64,000 nucleotides of DNA, taken from NCBI GenBank assembly GCA_945897885.1, contig CAMDGU010000001.1, positions 62,001-126,000 of the forward strand. Direction: 5' to 3'. Below, one piece after another: positions 27,153-36,252 of the stretch. Below the pieces are notes generated by a model. It did not search any database and was not told the origin of the DNA. It worked only from the letters and a program-made list of their open reading frames with translations. Each line of letters begins with the position of its first letter. Positions within the stretch are counted from its first letter, which is position 1. Both the position numbers and the translations under genes were made by a program. This stretch comes from Chitinophaga pinensis (GTDB lineage: Bacteria; Bacteroidota; Bacteroidia; NS11-12g; UBA9320).

Positions 27153-27719
27153 CTACAATGGAAAACTTGAAATCTTGTCCTTAAAGGATTCATAACTATC
27201 TAAGCTCATTTCCCATAGATTTACAAGCTGTTCAAAATTTATCCAACCGGGTGTGGTTAGGTATTGTTTCACAATCGTAAACCCTGCTTTTTTTAAAGCT
27301 TTGTTAGGGGATGGATTTAGTATATAGGTTTCGCAGTAAAGTGATTTTAGGTTTAAATGATTAAAAAAATGCGGGATGAACAGGATTATAAAATCAGTTC
27401 CTAATCCTTTGCTCCTGTTGCCTGCAGCCCAAATATGCAAATGCATATAGGCTTCATGGCCAAAAATAATCTTATTGGTATTGGAGTGACCAATCGGTTT
27501 TCCATCCAGTTCCCATATAATGCAATAGGAAGTTTTATCTTTATAGTTTTGGGTAATTTGCTGAGATAAAAAACCTATCCACTCATCATGTTCCGGCAAT
27601 TTATCTAAATCTACCCCCATTCCTGTAAGGTAATCCTTGGGTGAGTTTAACCAATAATTGGCTATAAATTCTATATCGTTTTGTTGTAGTTCCCTTACAG
27701 TTAATATAGGCTTGTCCAT
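27153..27719 (-). CDS. GNAT family N-acetyltransferase
   Basis: 188 residues, cytoplasmic. GNAT fold: N-terminal VRELQQNDIEFIANYWL, beta-strand core CIIWELDGKPIGHSNT, acetyl-CoA loop region AAGNRSKGLGTDFIILFIPHFFN (the R-x-x-G-x-G/A equivalent is RSKGLG), then SLYCETYILNPSPNKALKKAGF, a pattern seen in RimJ/RimL-type enzymes. Target unknown. Its ATG overlaps the stop of the DinB-like gene (TAATG), so the pair is translationally coupled. Confidence 0.88.
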   Translation of the reverse strand: MDKPILTVRELQQNDIEFIANYWLNSPKDYLTGMGVDLDKLPEHDEWIGFLSQQITQNYKDKTSYCIIWELDGKPIGHSNTNKIIFGHEAYMHLHIWAAGNRSKGLGTDFIILFIPHFFNHLNLKSLYCETYILNPSPNKALKKAGFTIVKQYLTTPGWINFEQLVNLWEMSLDSYESFKDKISSFPL

Positions 27720-28240
27720 TACATTATTAAAGGATAGTATTTATCTTCAATAACTTTAAGGTGATGAATAAAATGGCCTGCAAGAATAAAACCAATTGCC
27801 AAAACCGACACTCTTTTATCATTAGCCACTCCTTCAGAAAGCAGCATTTTTTCGTTAAAACTTTTGAAAAATGAAATGGTAGACAAACGAGTGTATTTAA
27901 ATTCTTCAATTATATCCCCTAATTCTCGGTCATTGGCCTTAGCTTTCATGGCATCCATATTTTCATCACAGCCTTGCAAGGGGGTATGGTCGTGACGGGC
28001 AAACCGCAAAGCACGATAACAAAAAATGCGTTCGGTATCAATAATGTGTTGCAAAATATCCTTGGCAGTCCATTTGGCTGGAGCATAAATTTTATCAGCC
28101 AATTGTTCAAATTTTGAAAATTCGGCTTTTAAAAATTCAATTCCGTATTTTTCAAGTGCTAATACCACGTCAATATCTTCAACAAGATTAATGTACTTTT
28201 CAAAGTATTCTGGCATTTCGGTAATGTCTGACTTTTTCAT
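27719..28240 (-). CDS. DinB-like (DinB_2) four-helix protein
   Basis: 173 residues, DinB/YfiT-like putative metalloenzyme. Metal-binding His pattern: HIIDTERIF at about residue 65 and GHFIHHLKVIEDKY near the C-terminus, as in DinB_2 members (typical W-x-x-x-D-x-x-x-H-x-x-x-x-E, here WTAKDILQHIIDTE). Family members include thiol-dependent S-transferases (bacillithiol/mycothiol type), but most are uncharacterised. 36 nt after the NYN gene and overlapping the GNAT gene. Confidence 0.88.
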   Translation of the reverse strand: MKKSDITEMPEYFEKYINLVEDIDVVLALEKYGIEFLKAEFSKFEQLADKIYAPAKWTAKDILQHIIDTERIFCYRALRFARHDHTPLQGCDENMDAMKAKANDRELGDIIEEFKYTRLSTISFFKSFNEKMLLSEGVANDKRVSVLAIGFILAGHFIHHLKVIEDKYYPLIM

Positions 28241-28276
28241 TTTAGTAAATTTTTTAATGGTTAATCTGTCTACAAA

Positions 28277-29044
28277 TTATTTAATCTTTACAAAAACATG
28301 AATAATGTTATTCTTCCCTGTATCTCTTTCATCCAACACCAGCTTATCAAAGCTTTTAATCAAGAGCAACAGTTTCTTAAAACCATAATTTCTCGGGTCA
28401 AAATCGGGTTGTTTTTTTGCTAATAAATTTCCCAAATCTCCTAAGAAAACCCAACCATTTTCATCGGCCAGGTCATTAATACTTTCTGAAATAAGCTTAA
28501 ATAATTTATGGTCAATTTTTCCAATGGTTTCTGTTTTAGCTACTTTTAGCTTGCTCTTGCCTTTTGTTTTAGTAAGAATTTCAGGCTTAATAATATCTTC
28601 CGACTTTTTTAAAATTTCAATATATATAAACTTATCACACGCTGAAATAAATGAAACAGGTGTTTTCTTTTCACCCAAACCAAAAACTACCATTCCTCCT
28701 TCACGCAATCGGGAAGCTAATCGGGTAAAATCACTATCACTTGATACAATACAAAACCCGTCAACCCTGCCGGTATACAATATATCCATGGCATCAATAA
28801 TCATGGAAGAATCTGTGGCATTTTTTCCCGAAGTATAGCTGTATTGGTGAACAGGGGTAATGGAATGTTCTAATAAAACTTTTTTCCAACCCGATACTGT
28901 CGGTTGGGTCCAATCGGCATAAATACGTTTAAAAGTAGGTGTGCCGTATTTAGTTATTTCTTCCAACATGCCCTGTATATTGGCATAAGGAACATTGTCA
29001 GCATCTATTAATACTGCAAGTCTAAGGTCTTTTCTATTTTCCAT
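28277..29044 (-). CDS. NYN (PIN-like) nuclease domain protein with C-terminal OST-HTH/LOTUS domain
   Basis: 255 residues. N-terminal NYN domain (1-145) with the acidic residues of the PIN-like RNase fold: LIDADNVP (Asp at about 13 and 15), ATDSSMIIDAMDILY and VSSDSDFTRLASRLRE. A basic linker (TKTKGKSKLKVAKTE) leads to a C-terminal OST-HTH/LOTUS domain (about 180-255: LFKLISESINDLADENGWVFLGDLG, NYGFKKLLLLIKSF), which binds RNA in known cases. Hence probably an RNA-processing or RNA-decay enzyme like limkain-b1/MARF1 relatives. First gene of the NYN-DinB-GNAT cluster; a TAAATTTG element lies 35 nt upstream. Confidence 0.9.
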   Translation of the reverse strand: MENRKDLRLAVLIDADNVPYANIQGMLEEITKYGTPTFKRIYADWTQPTVSGWKKVLLEHSITPVHQYSYTSGKNATDSSMIIDAMDILYTGRVDGFCIVSSDSDFTRLASRLREGGMVVFGLGEKKTPVSFISACDKFIYIEILKKSEDIIKPEILTKTKGKSKLKVAKTETIGKIDHKLFKLISESINDLADENGWVFLGDLGNLLAKKQPDFDPRNYGFKKLLLLIKSFDKLVLDERDTGKNNIIHVFVKIK

Positions 29045-29079
29045 GGTAATTTGAATGCCTATAATATCTTATAAGCATT

Positions 29080-29087
29080 CAAATTTA
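29080..29087 (-). promoter_or_regulatory. -7 promoter element (TAAATTTG) for the NYN-LOTUS gene
   Basis: TAnnTTTG match on the minus strand, 35 nt before the ATG. Confidence 0.5.
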
Positions 29088-29106
29088 AAGATATTTCTAA
29101 AGGAAG

Positions 29107-30159
29107 TTACCGATGGTCTTTATTTATTAATTCCAAAGCTTCGAGCCCGGGCATGAGTTCTTTTTCTGTTAAGGTATTAAGCGGTTGTTTTATCGTTTTG
29201 ATAACGTGGTGCAAATCAGTACTGTTAGGTTTAATATAAATCAGACCTGTAAGTATTTCATCTCTGTTTCGTGCCTCATGCAGTCGTTCGGTGGAAGCAA
29301 TAAGATCTGTTGGGTCCCAGCCCGAAGCAAGCTTATGAAGTTTTAAATGAGAACCGTCATGCAATTGCACTGACTTGGAATCACCTTCTTCATAATTCAC
29401 TACTATCTCCTTTTCCTTTGGCACAAAATCAACCATTGCCAGGGTTTCAACGTGGTCTCGAACATAGTCGTACGATTTTGTTGAGCCAACATTGTTGTTA
29501 AATGTAACACAGGGAGAAATAACATCTAAAAAAGCAAAACCTTTGTGTGACATCGCAGCTTTTATCAAAGGAATCAATTGATTTTTATCACCTGAAAAAC
29601 TGCGGCCTACGAATGATGCTCCCAATTCCATAGCCAATCCAGCCAGATCAATTCCTTCAAACAAATTGGTAGATCCGCCTTTACTTAAGGATCCTTCATC
29701 GGCAGTAGCCGAATCTTGTCCTTTAGTAAGGCCATAACAGCCATTGTTCATCACAATGTAGGTCATATTCAGGTTTCGGCGAATAACGTGAACAAACTGT
29801 CCCATGCCTATAGAAGCTGAATCACCATCGCCCGATACTCCAAGGTATAGCAAATCACGATTAGCCAGATTGGCTCCGGTAGCAACAGATGGCATCCTTC
29901 CATGAACAGAATTAAAACCATGTGAATTATTTAAAAAATAGGCCGGGGTTTTTGATGAACACCCGATACCCGAAAGCTTGGCAACACGATGTGGTTCGAC
30001 TGACATTTCATAGCATGCCTGAACAATGGCTCCGCTTATTGAATCGTGGCCACAACCGGCACACAAGGTAGATATAACACCTTCATAATCTTTTTTCGAA
30101 TACCCAACTTCATTGATGGGTAGTTCAGGATGGCGGAAGGGTGGTTTTATGTATGACAT
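29107..30159 (-). CDS. korB: 2-oxoacid:ferredoxin oxidoreductase subunit beta
   Basis: TPP-binding subunit of a 2-oxoacid (probably 2-oxoglutarate) ferredoxin oxidoreductase: oxidative decarboxylation of the 2-oxoacid to the acyl-CoA with reduction of ferredoxin. 350 residues. CAGCGHD near residue 34 and GIGCSSK supply Fe-S/TPP-region cysteines; TPP motif GDGDSASIGMGQF ... MNNGCYGLTKGQ (about 110-147). The C-terminal part HEARNRDEILTGLIYI is typical of KorB. It lies 33 nt downstream of the alpha-subunit gene and is the last gene of a three-gene operon with the FAD/Fe-S protein. The exact oxoacid is inferred. Confidence 0.9.
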   Translation of the reverse strand: MSYIKPPFRHPELPINEVGYSKKDYEGVISTLCAGCGHDSISGAIVQACYEMSVEPHRVAKLSGIGCSSKTPAYFLNNSHGFNSVHGRMPSVATGANLANRDLLYLGVSGDGDSASIGMGQFVHVIRRNLNMTYIVMNNGCYGLTKGQDSATADEGSLSKGGSTNLFEGIDLAGLAMELGASFVGRSFSGDKNQLIPLIKAAMSHKGFAFLDVISPCVTFNNNVGSTKSYDYVRDHVETLAMVDFVPKEKEIVVNYEEGDSKSVQLHDGSHLKLHKLASGWDPTDLIASTERLHEARNRDEILTGLIYIKPNSTDLHHVIKTIKQPLNTLTEKELMPGLEALELINKDHR

Positions 30160-30192
30160 TTAGTTTTTTGAAATAATTAAGTGATACTTTTT

Positions 30193-32049
30193 TTACAACT
30201 CGTAATTAATAGCTTTGTTGTGGGCATGAATTTCATGTTCTTCCAAATTTATGTTAGGAACAATTTGGTTCATAATACAATCTGCAGTTACCGGCATTCC
30301 ATCATAGTTTAAGACTCTTACTAATTTTTTAGGATTAATTTCAAGTTCATTTACCAATAAGGAACGGAATTGAGCATCTCGGTTTTGTTCTATCACAAAT
30401 ACTTGCTCGTGTTGGGTTATAAATTCCTCAACCTTGGCAGTAAAAGGAAAAGCTTTCACTCGCATGGCATCTACTGAAATACCTTTTTCTTTCAATAAAT
30501 CCATTACTTCCAAAGCAGGGTAAAGGGTGGTTCCGAAAAATACAAGTCCTATTTTACTGGTGTTATTTGATTGATAAAACTCTGGTTCAGGAACAAGTGT
30601 TTTGGCCGTATCCCATTTACGGGTAAGCTTCTCCATATTTTTGATATACTCTTCACCAAGTTCAGTATATCTGGCAAATTCATCACGAGAAGTTCCTCTT
30701 GTAAAAAATGCTCCTTTGGTAGGATGGGTTCCCGGTAAGGTTCTAAAACTAATTCCATCTTCGTCTACATCCAAATAGCGTCCAAATTGCTTTGTATTTT
30801 CAAGCTCTTCAGCATTTAATACTTTTCCTCTGTCATAGCGTCTTTTTTCATCCCATTTAAATGGCTCCGAAAGGTGATCGTTCATTCCTAAATCCAAATC
30901 AAGCATTACCATTATTGGGGTTTGAAGCCGTTCTGCCAAATCAAAAGCATCAGCTGCCAAATCAAAGCACTCTTTTGGCGTACTCGGAAAAAGCAACACA
31001 TGTTTGGTATCACCATGCGAAGCATAAGCGCACAAAAGTAAATCTGATTGCTGAGTTCGGGTAGGCATTCCGGTTGATGGTCCGGTGCGTTGAACATTGA
31101 ATAAAACGGTTGGGATTTCGGCAAAATAAGCCAATCCTAAAAATTCATTCATTAGCGAAATACCCGGTCCGCTGGTAGATGTAAAGGCTCTGGCTCCATT
31201 CCAACTGGCACCAATTACCATCCCAATAGCTGCTAGCTCATCTTCAGCTTGCACAATGGCAAACTTTTTTAAACCGGTTTTAGCATCAATTCTTAATTTA
31301 TTGGCATATTTTTCATAAGCATCCACCAAGGAAGTGGAAGGTGTAATTGGGTACCAAGCAGCTACTGTAGCTCCGGCATATATAGCCCCGATACCTGCAG
31401 CTGTATTTCCATTTATTAAAATCTTGTTTCCTACTAAATCTCTTTTTTCAAGTTTAATAGATAAAGGATACTGAAAGTTTTCTTTTACATAATTTACACC
31501 CAGATTTACAGCATAAATGTTGGGGTCAATAAGTTTTGGTTTTTTCTTAAATTCATCAGAAATAACGCTTTTTAATACCTCCAAATCAATATTTAATAGG
31601 GTAGCCAATGCCCCTACATAAATCATATTTTTAAATAACTGCCTCATACGAGGGTCGGTATATTCACGCATACAAATTTCCATCATCGGTATTCCGATGT
31701 AATTTATATCCTCCCTAATAAATTCTTTGTGAAGATTTTTTGTACTATCGTAAACAAAATAGCCACCCGGCATTACTGTGGCCACATCCTTGGCTAAGCT
31801 TTGAGGGTTTAGGCATGCTACCAAATCTACCCCATCTCGTCTACCCAAATAGCCTTTTTCACTCACCCGTACTTCATACCAGGTAGGCAATCCCTGAATA
31901 TTAGACGGGAAAACATTTTTGGCAGTCATAGGCACACCCATTCTAAAAATGGAAAGGGCAAACATAGTATTGGCACTTGCTGAGCCCGTGCCATTTACGT
32001 TGGCAAATCGTATTACAAAATCATTTATTTTTATTGTATTCTCTGGCAT
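30193..32049 (-). CDS. korA: 2-oxoacid:ferredoxin oxidoreductase subunit alpha (fused gamma-alpha)
   Basis: 618 residues: N-terminal gamma domain (about 1-185, FANVNGTGSASANTMFALSIFRMGVPM, carrying the CoA/redox-transfer region) fused to the pyrimidine-binding alpha domain (ANGLY-type segment GNTAAGIGAIYAGATVAAWYPITPSTS, AEDELAAIGMVIGASWNGARAFTSTSGPGISLM). The C-terminal domain VFFGTTLYPALEVMDLLKEKG is the Rossmann-like transketolase-C part. The fused form is the usual Bacteroidetes and Mycobacterium KorA type. It lies between the FAD/Fe-S gene (48 nt) and korB (33 nt). Confidence 0.92.
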   Translation of the reverse strand: MPENTIKINDFVIRFANVNGTGSASANTMFALSIFRMGVPMTAKNVFPSNIQGLPTWYEVRVSEKGYLGRRDGVDLVACLNPQSLAKDVATVMPGGYFVYDSTKNLHKEFIREDINYIGIPMMEICMREYTDPRMRQLFKNMIYVGALATLLNIDLEVLKSVISDEFKKKPKLIDPNIYAVNLGVNYVKENFQYPLSIKLEKRDLVGNKILINGNTAAGIGAIYAGATVAAWYPITPSTSLVDAYEKYANKLRIDAKTGLKKFAIVQAEDELAAIGMVIGASWNGARAFTSTSGPGISLMNEFLGLAYFAEIPTVLFNVQRTGPSTGMPTRTQQSDLLLCAYASHGDTKHVLLFPSTPKECFDLAADAFDLAERLQTPIMVMLDLDLGMNDHLSEPFKWDEKRRYDRGKVLNAEELENTKQFGRYLDVDEDGISFRTLPGTHPTKGAFFTRGTSRDEFARYTELGEEYIKNMEKLTRKWDTAKTLVPEPEFYQSNNTSKIGLVFFGTTLYPALEVMDLLKEKGISVDAMRVKAFPFTAKVEEFITQHEQVFVIEQNRDAQFRSLLVNELEINPKKLVRVLNYDGMPVTADCIMNQIVPNINLEEHEIHAHNKAINYEL

Positions 32050-32097
32050 GTATTCGTTTTGTATAAAATTAATTGAAAGACAAAATCCGTCTTTTTT

Positions 32098-33891
32098 CTA
32101 AGCTATTTTTTGACAGGTATTTCCTGCTTTAGTTACCTGATAAATATATTTCTGCATATCCCAGGCCGATGTTGGGCAACGCTCTGCACAGAGTCCGCAA
32201 TGCAAACAAACATCCTCATCCTTTACCATTACCCGTCCTGTTTTAAGATTATTGGATACATATAAGTCCTGGTCTTTATTATTGGAAGGAGCTAACAAAC
32301 GGTCTCTTAAATCTTCTTCCTCACCATTGGTAGTGAACGTAATACAAGTGGTAGGGCAAATATCAACACAGGCATCGCATTCAATGCATCGGTCTTCTAA
32401 AAAAACAGTTTGTATATCACAGTTCAGACAACGCTCGGCTTCCTTAAAACCGGTGGGCAAATCAAAACCCAATTCAACTTCTTGTTTTCGGTCTTTTAGG
32501 GTCAAAGCTTTAGCTGCATGAGGAACTTTATAGCGATCATCAGGGGTTACATCATTATCATAAATCCACTCATGAATTCCCATTTTTTGGCTAATAAGGT
32601 TGGTATAAGGCGATGGGCGTTCGGTTAAAGTTTTTTCATGACAAAATAAATCAATGGATACCGCAGCTTGATGTCCTTGGGCTACAGCAGTAATTACATT
32701 CTTTGGTCCAAAAGCTGAATCGCCTCCGAAAAACACATTTGGTAAAGTAGATTGAAAGGTAATTTCATTTAACACGGGCAGTTCCCACTTGTCAAATTCT
32801 AAACCTAAATCCCTTTCAATCCAAGGGAAACTGTTTTCCTGACCAATAGCTACCAATACATCATCCGCTTCAATAAATACATCCGCTTCACCAGAAGGAA
32901 CTAAAGAACGCTTGCCTTTATCATCATAAACGGCTTTTACCTTTTCAAAGGTCATTCCGGCTAATTTGCCATCTTTTATTTCAAACGATTTTGGAACCAT
33001 ATTCTCCAAAATCGGAATATCTTCATGTATGGCATCTTCAATTTCCCATGGGGAGGCGCGCATTTCTTTCATTGGGCTTCTAACTACTACGGTTACAGAT
33101 TCTCCTCCAAGTCGTAATGACGTTCTGCAACAATCCATAGCCGTATTTCCACCACCCAATACAATCACTTTCTTACCAACTTTGGCAGTGTGCTCAAAAG
33201 CCACACTAGCGAGCCATTCAATCCCTACATGTATATTGGCTGCACCTTCAGCCCGGCCTGGAAGATTTGATAAATCTTTTCCTCTTGGAGCTCCGGTTCC
33301 AACAAATATGGCATCATAGCGCTTATCCAATATTTCTTTAAAACTTGAAACATACTGATTGAAATGAGTGTGAACTCCCAAATCTAAAATGTAATTCACC
33401 TCTTCATCCAATACCGTTTCAGGCAATCTGAAGGATGGAATCTGACTTCGCATCATTCCACCGCCTTTTTGTTGTTCGCAATATAAATGGACTTCGTAGC
33501 CTAAAGGCGCCAAATCGCGGGCAACGGTTAACGATGCCGGGCCACCACCAATAAGGGCCACTTTTTTGCCATTAGGTGCAAAAGGACCTTGAGGCATAAA
33601 GGTTTTTACATCACCTTTATTATCGGCAGCTACACGTTTTAATCGGCAAATGGCCACCGGCTCTTCATCCACACGGCCACGGCGACAAGCCGGTTCACAT
33701 GGTCTGTCGCAGGTTCTTCCCAGCACACCGGGAAAAACATTTGATTCCCAGTTAATCATATAAGCCTCCGTATAGCGTTCGGCGGCAATTAGACGAATAT
33801 ATTCGGGTACGGGAGTGTGTGCAGGGCATGCATACTGGCAATCCACAACCTTGTGAAAATACTCAGGATTTTGAATATCAGTTGGTTTCAA
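32098..33891 (-). CDS. FAD/NAD(P)-dependent, Fe-S oxidoreductase (GltD-like) of the Kor operon
   Basis: 597 residues. N-terminal Fer4_20 domain (about 10-85) with CQYACPAHTPVPEYI and GRTCDRPCEPACRRG cysteines; FAD site VALIGGGPASLTVARDLA (about 111-128); second Rossmann motif KVIVLGGGNTAMDCCR (NAD(P)H site); C-terminal pair of [4Fe-4S] motifs CIECDACVDICP and CLHCGLCAERCP. This is the glutamate-synthase-small-subunit/NfnB architecture plus ferredoxin domains. With korA and korB behind it in one operon it probably passes electrons between ferredoxin from the 2-oxoacid oxidation and NAD(P). That role is inference. TTG start at 33891 (no ATG near). It is unlikely to be true GltD because no gltB is present. 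Confidence 0.88.
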   Translation of the reverse strand: MKPTDIQNPEYFHKVVDCQYACPAHTPVPEYIRLIAAERYTEAYMINWESNVFPGVLGRTCDRPCEPACRRGRVDEEPVAICRLKRVAADNKGDVKTFMPQGPFAPNGKKVALIGGGPASLTVARDLAPLGYEVHLYCEQQKGGGMMRSQIPSFRLPETVLDEEVNYILDLGVHTHFNQYVSSFKEILDKRYDAIFVGTGAPRGKDLSNLPGRAEGAANIHVGIEWLASVAFEHTAKVGKKVIVLGGGNTAMDCCRTSLRLGGESVTVVVRSPMKEMRASPWEIEDAIHEDIPILENMVPKSFEIKDGKLAGMTFEKVKAVYDDKGKRSLVPSGEADVFIEADDVLVAIGQENSFPWIERDLGLEFDKWELPVLNEITFQSTLPNVFFGGDSAFGPKNVITAVAQGHQAAVSIDLFCHEKTLTERPSPYTNLISQKMGIHEWIYDNDVTPDDRYKVPHAAKALTLKDRKQEVELGFDLPTGFKEAERCLNCDIQTVFLEDRCIECDACVDICPTTCITFTTNGEEEDLRDRLLAPSNNKDQDLYVSNNLKTGRVMVKDEDVCLHCGLCAERCPTSAWDMQKYIYQVTKAGNTCQKIA

Positions 33892-34003
33892 TAGTAATTT
33901 TGGGGTTTAAAATAAAAGGGTAATATTAGATAAAATGAGATTATTATGCAATTGAGTTTTTACTACAAAGAATTAACATTCAACCGCCAGTAAAGATAAA
34001 ATG

Positions 34004-34023
34004 TAACCGCAAAGTTCACTAAG
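34004..34023. repeat. AACCGCAAAGTTCACTAAG-type intergenic word
   Basis: Part of the 180-bp gap between a lipoprotein gene and the Kor operon. The word family (CCGCAAAG ... CTAAG) looks like the widespread Bacteroidetes intergenic repeat, but only one copy is in the window, so the call is weak. Confidence 0.35.
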
Positions 34024-34071
34024 AAAAATTGCAAAGGACTCGAAGAAAAATTGAAATTACTAATAATTTTT

Positions 34072-34665
34072 TCATGGCTTTATGGTTTTAATTAGTACAT
34101 ATTCATTAAAAAAAACTAATCCCTCTTTTCCAAAAAAACAATTGTAATAGTATGGACAATTTGCGTAACTAAGCACTACTTTTGAGAAATGATTTCGTTG
34201 AAAAGTAATTGTATCAAAAAATTCATCATACCATTTATCTTCTTTATATCCCCAGACAATTGTTCCTGCATTTGCTCCAGTTGAGAGTGGCTCAGGGTGC
34301 AACTGAGCATAATTAATATTATTAGCAATAGAAGAGTTTATAACAAAATTTCTATTTTTCTTGGCCTCAAAAACTAAACGATACCCTTCAGCACTTTCGT
34401 CTTTTGAATTCCAACCTTCTCCATTTTTTGAAACTAACTCAATTGTATCCATTGAATGTGAAATTGTATCTTCGTAAATCCATTTAGTTCCTACTTCAAA
34501 ATTTACAAAGTATTCTTTAAATTGGGAGTTCATAGTATAACGTTTAGTAGTTTTATTATCATTACATCCATTGGTCACAAAAATTAAAGTCAAGAATAAA
34601 AATTGAGTACTTGTACTTATGAAATTTGGCATTTTCTTAACCGCTTTGATAGAGACTTTTTTCAT
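34072..34665 (-). CDS. Hypothetical lipoprotein
   Basis: 197 residues. A hydrophobic segment (FLFLTLIFVTNGC) with lipobox TNGC at about Cys33; the basic stretch before it (KKVSIKAVKK) makes ATG 34665 possible, while Met12 (MPNFISTST) is an alternative start giving a more normal signal length. The mature part is beta-rich (VGTKWIYEDTISHSMDTIELV, GYRLVFEAKKNRNF) with Trp- and Tyr-rich segments. I do not recognise a family. It starts 3 nt after the decayed tail gene at 34669-34911. Confidence 0.7.
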   Translation of the reverse strand: MKKVSIKAVKKMPNFISTSTQFLFLTLIFVTNGCNDNKTTKRYTMNSQFKEYFVNFEVGTKWIYEDTISHSMDTIELVSKNGEGWNSKDESAEGYRLVFEAKKNRNFVINSSIANNINYAQLHPEPLSTGANAGTIVWGYKEDKWYDEFFDTITFQRNHFSKVVLSYANCPYYYNCFFGKEGLVFFNEYVLIKTIKP

Positions 34666-34668
34666 AAC

Positions 34669-34911
34669 CTAGCGATTTAGTGATTTCTCCAATTCCGATT
34701 GTTTCTTTTTCAATTCATCCAATTGATGAAGTAATTGGATGTTATATAGGGTCAGTTCTTCTACCTTTTCCAAAAGTTTTAATTGTAACTAGCCAATATT
34801 AATACTTCCAATTTTTTGATATTCAACAGCACTTTTTATGCCAGGTAAATGACGATTTGTTTGTGCAATTGTATCTAAATGTTCTGTTTTTGTGTTTAGT
34901 TTTAGTTTCAT
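34669..34911 (-). pseudogene. Remnant of a phage-tail/intramolecular-chaperone-type C-terminus
   Basis: 81 codons from ATG 34911, interrupted by a TAG at codon 41 (34789-34791). The two halves read TIAQTNRHLPGIKSA and LQLKLLEKVEELTLYNI then a short coiled coil. This matches the C-terminal tail common to Bacteroidetes secreted proteins with an S74/tail-fibre-like end (NKHLPGIPSA ... LLxKIEELTLYxI). Where the stop lies, relatives usually have Glu or Gln (GELQ). There is no signal peptide or repeat region, so the bulk of the gene is lost. Confidence 0.7.
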
Positions 34912-34998
34912 AATTTTTTTAGATTAAAGTAAGAATTGTAAATCAAATTTAAACAAAGTTCTGTCAGATACATGTTTATTTTACGATGCTTTAAGTCG

Positions 34999-35006
34999 TA
35001 TTTTTG
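34999..35006 (+). promoter_or_regulatory. -7 promoter element (TATTTTTG) for the aminotransferase gene
   Basis: TAnnTTTG, 22 nt before the TTG start; TTTA rather than TTTG lies near the -33 position. Confidence 0.5.
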
Positions 35007-35028
35007 AATCCTAATAACTTATAATCTC

Positions 35029-36204
35029 TTGAATCTACGTCAATTATTTTTAAACAGTGTAGCCCAGACCTCTCCGGCCCCAGTTGGTATTCAGGTTAAA
35101 AAAGCCAAAGGAATTTATATTACTTCGCTAGATGGCAAACGTTACGTTGATTTAATTTCAGGTATTTCGGTAAATAATATTGGGCATAGAAACGATGCAG
35201 TTGTAAATGCCGTCAGGAAACAAACATCCAGATATTTACATACAATGGTTTACGGTGAGCATGTTCAGCATCCTCAAGTAAGATTGGCGCAATTGCTTAC
35301 ATCACTTTTACCCTCACATTTGGATTCGGTGTATTTTACAAACTCGGGCACAGAGGCCACTGAGGGGGCTATGAAGCTTGCAAAACGCTTTACCGGCCGA
35401 ACAAATATTGTAGCCATGAAGAATGCATATCATGGCAGCACACAAGGCGCACTAAGCCTTATGAGCAATGAGTATTTTACAGCAGCTTATCGCCCGTTAT
35501 TATCGGGGGTAAGTTTTATTGATTATAATCATTCTTCAAATTTTGAAGCTATAAATAATCATACGGCTTGTGTTTTTATTGAAATTATTCAATCAGAGGC
35601 TGGATATATTCCGGGCGAAATTGAATTTTTAAAAGCTTTAAAAAAACGATGCTCAGAAACAGGGGCACTTTTAGTTGTAGATGAAATTCAAACTGGAATA
35701 GGCCGAACCGGAACGATGTTTTCGTTTGAACAAACCGGAGTGGAACCTGATATCTTACTATTGGCCAAAGGGTTGGGAGGAGGAATGCCAATTGGGTGTT
35801 TTATTGCCAATAAAAAAGTGATGGAAACATTATCCGAAAATCCTGTGCTTGGTCATTTAACCACCTTTGGGGGACATCCTGTTAGCTGTGCCGCTGCCAT
35901 TGCTACTTTAGAGGAAATTACTTCAAAAAAAATGATGGAGTCTGTCGACCGAAAGGAACAGATGTTTCGTAAGTTTCTTTTTCATCCCAAAATTAATGCA
36001 ATTACCGGAAAAGGCTTAATGCTGGGTGTTCATTTGGGTGATGAAAAAACGGTACAAGATGTGATAGCAAAATGCTATGAAAAAGGCCTGTTGATTGATT
36101 GGTTTTTGTTTAATGACAAGGCTTTGCGAATAGCACCCCCATTAATTATTACTGAAGGAGAAATAAAAAAGGTTTGTAAAATTATTACAGACTCGCTTGA
36201 ATAG
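35029..36204 (+). CDS. Class III pyridoxal-phosphate aminotransferase (acetylornithine/ornithine type)
   Basis: 391 residues, cytoplasmic. PLP enzyme of the acetylornithine/ornithine/4-aminobutyrate group. YFTNSGTEATEGAMKLAKRF (phosphate-binding), AYHGSTQGALS, VVDEIQTGIGRTGTMFSFE (Asp contacting the pyridine N), Schiff-base Lys247 in LLLAKGLGGGMP, and TFGGHPVSCAAA. TTG start at 35029, supported by a promoter 22 nt upstream and an N-terminus LRQLFLNSVAQTS typical of the family. No arginine-biosynthesis neighbours, so argD versus rocD cannot be decided. Convergent with the gene at 36253. Confidence 0.88.
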   Translation: MNLRQLFLNSVAQTSPAPVGIQVKKAKGIYITSLDGKRYVDLISGISVNNIGHRNDAVVNAVRKQTSRYLHTMVYGEHVQHPQVRLAQLLTSLLPSHLDSVYFTNSGTEATEGAMKLAKRFTGRTNIVAMKNAYHGSTQGALSLMSNEYFTAAYRPLLSGVSFIDYNHSSNFEAINNHTACVFIEIIQSEAGYIPGEIEFLKALKKRCSETGALLVVDEIQTGIGRTGTMFSFEQTGVEPDILLLAKGLGGGMPIGCFIANKKVMETLSENPVLGHLTTFGGHPVSCAAAIATLEEITSKKMMESVDRKEQMFRKFLFHPKINAITGKGLMLGVHLGDEKTVQDVIAKCYEKGLLIDWFLFNDKALRIAPPLIITEGEIKKVCKIITDSLE

Positions 36205-36252
36205 AAGGAAAGCTGAGATATAATTTTCTTGAATAAATGTGCTAAGTTTCTA

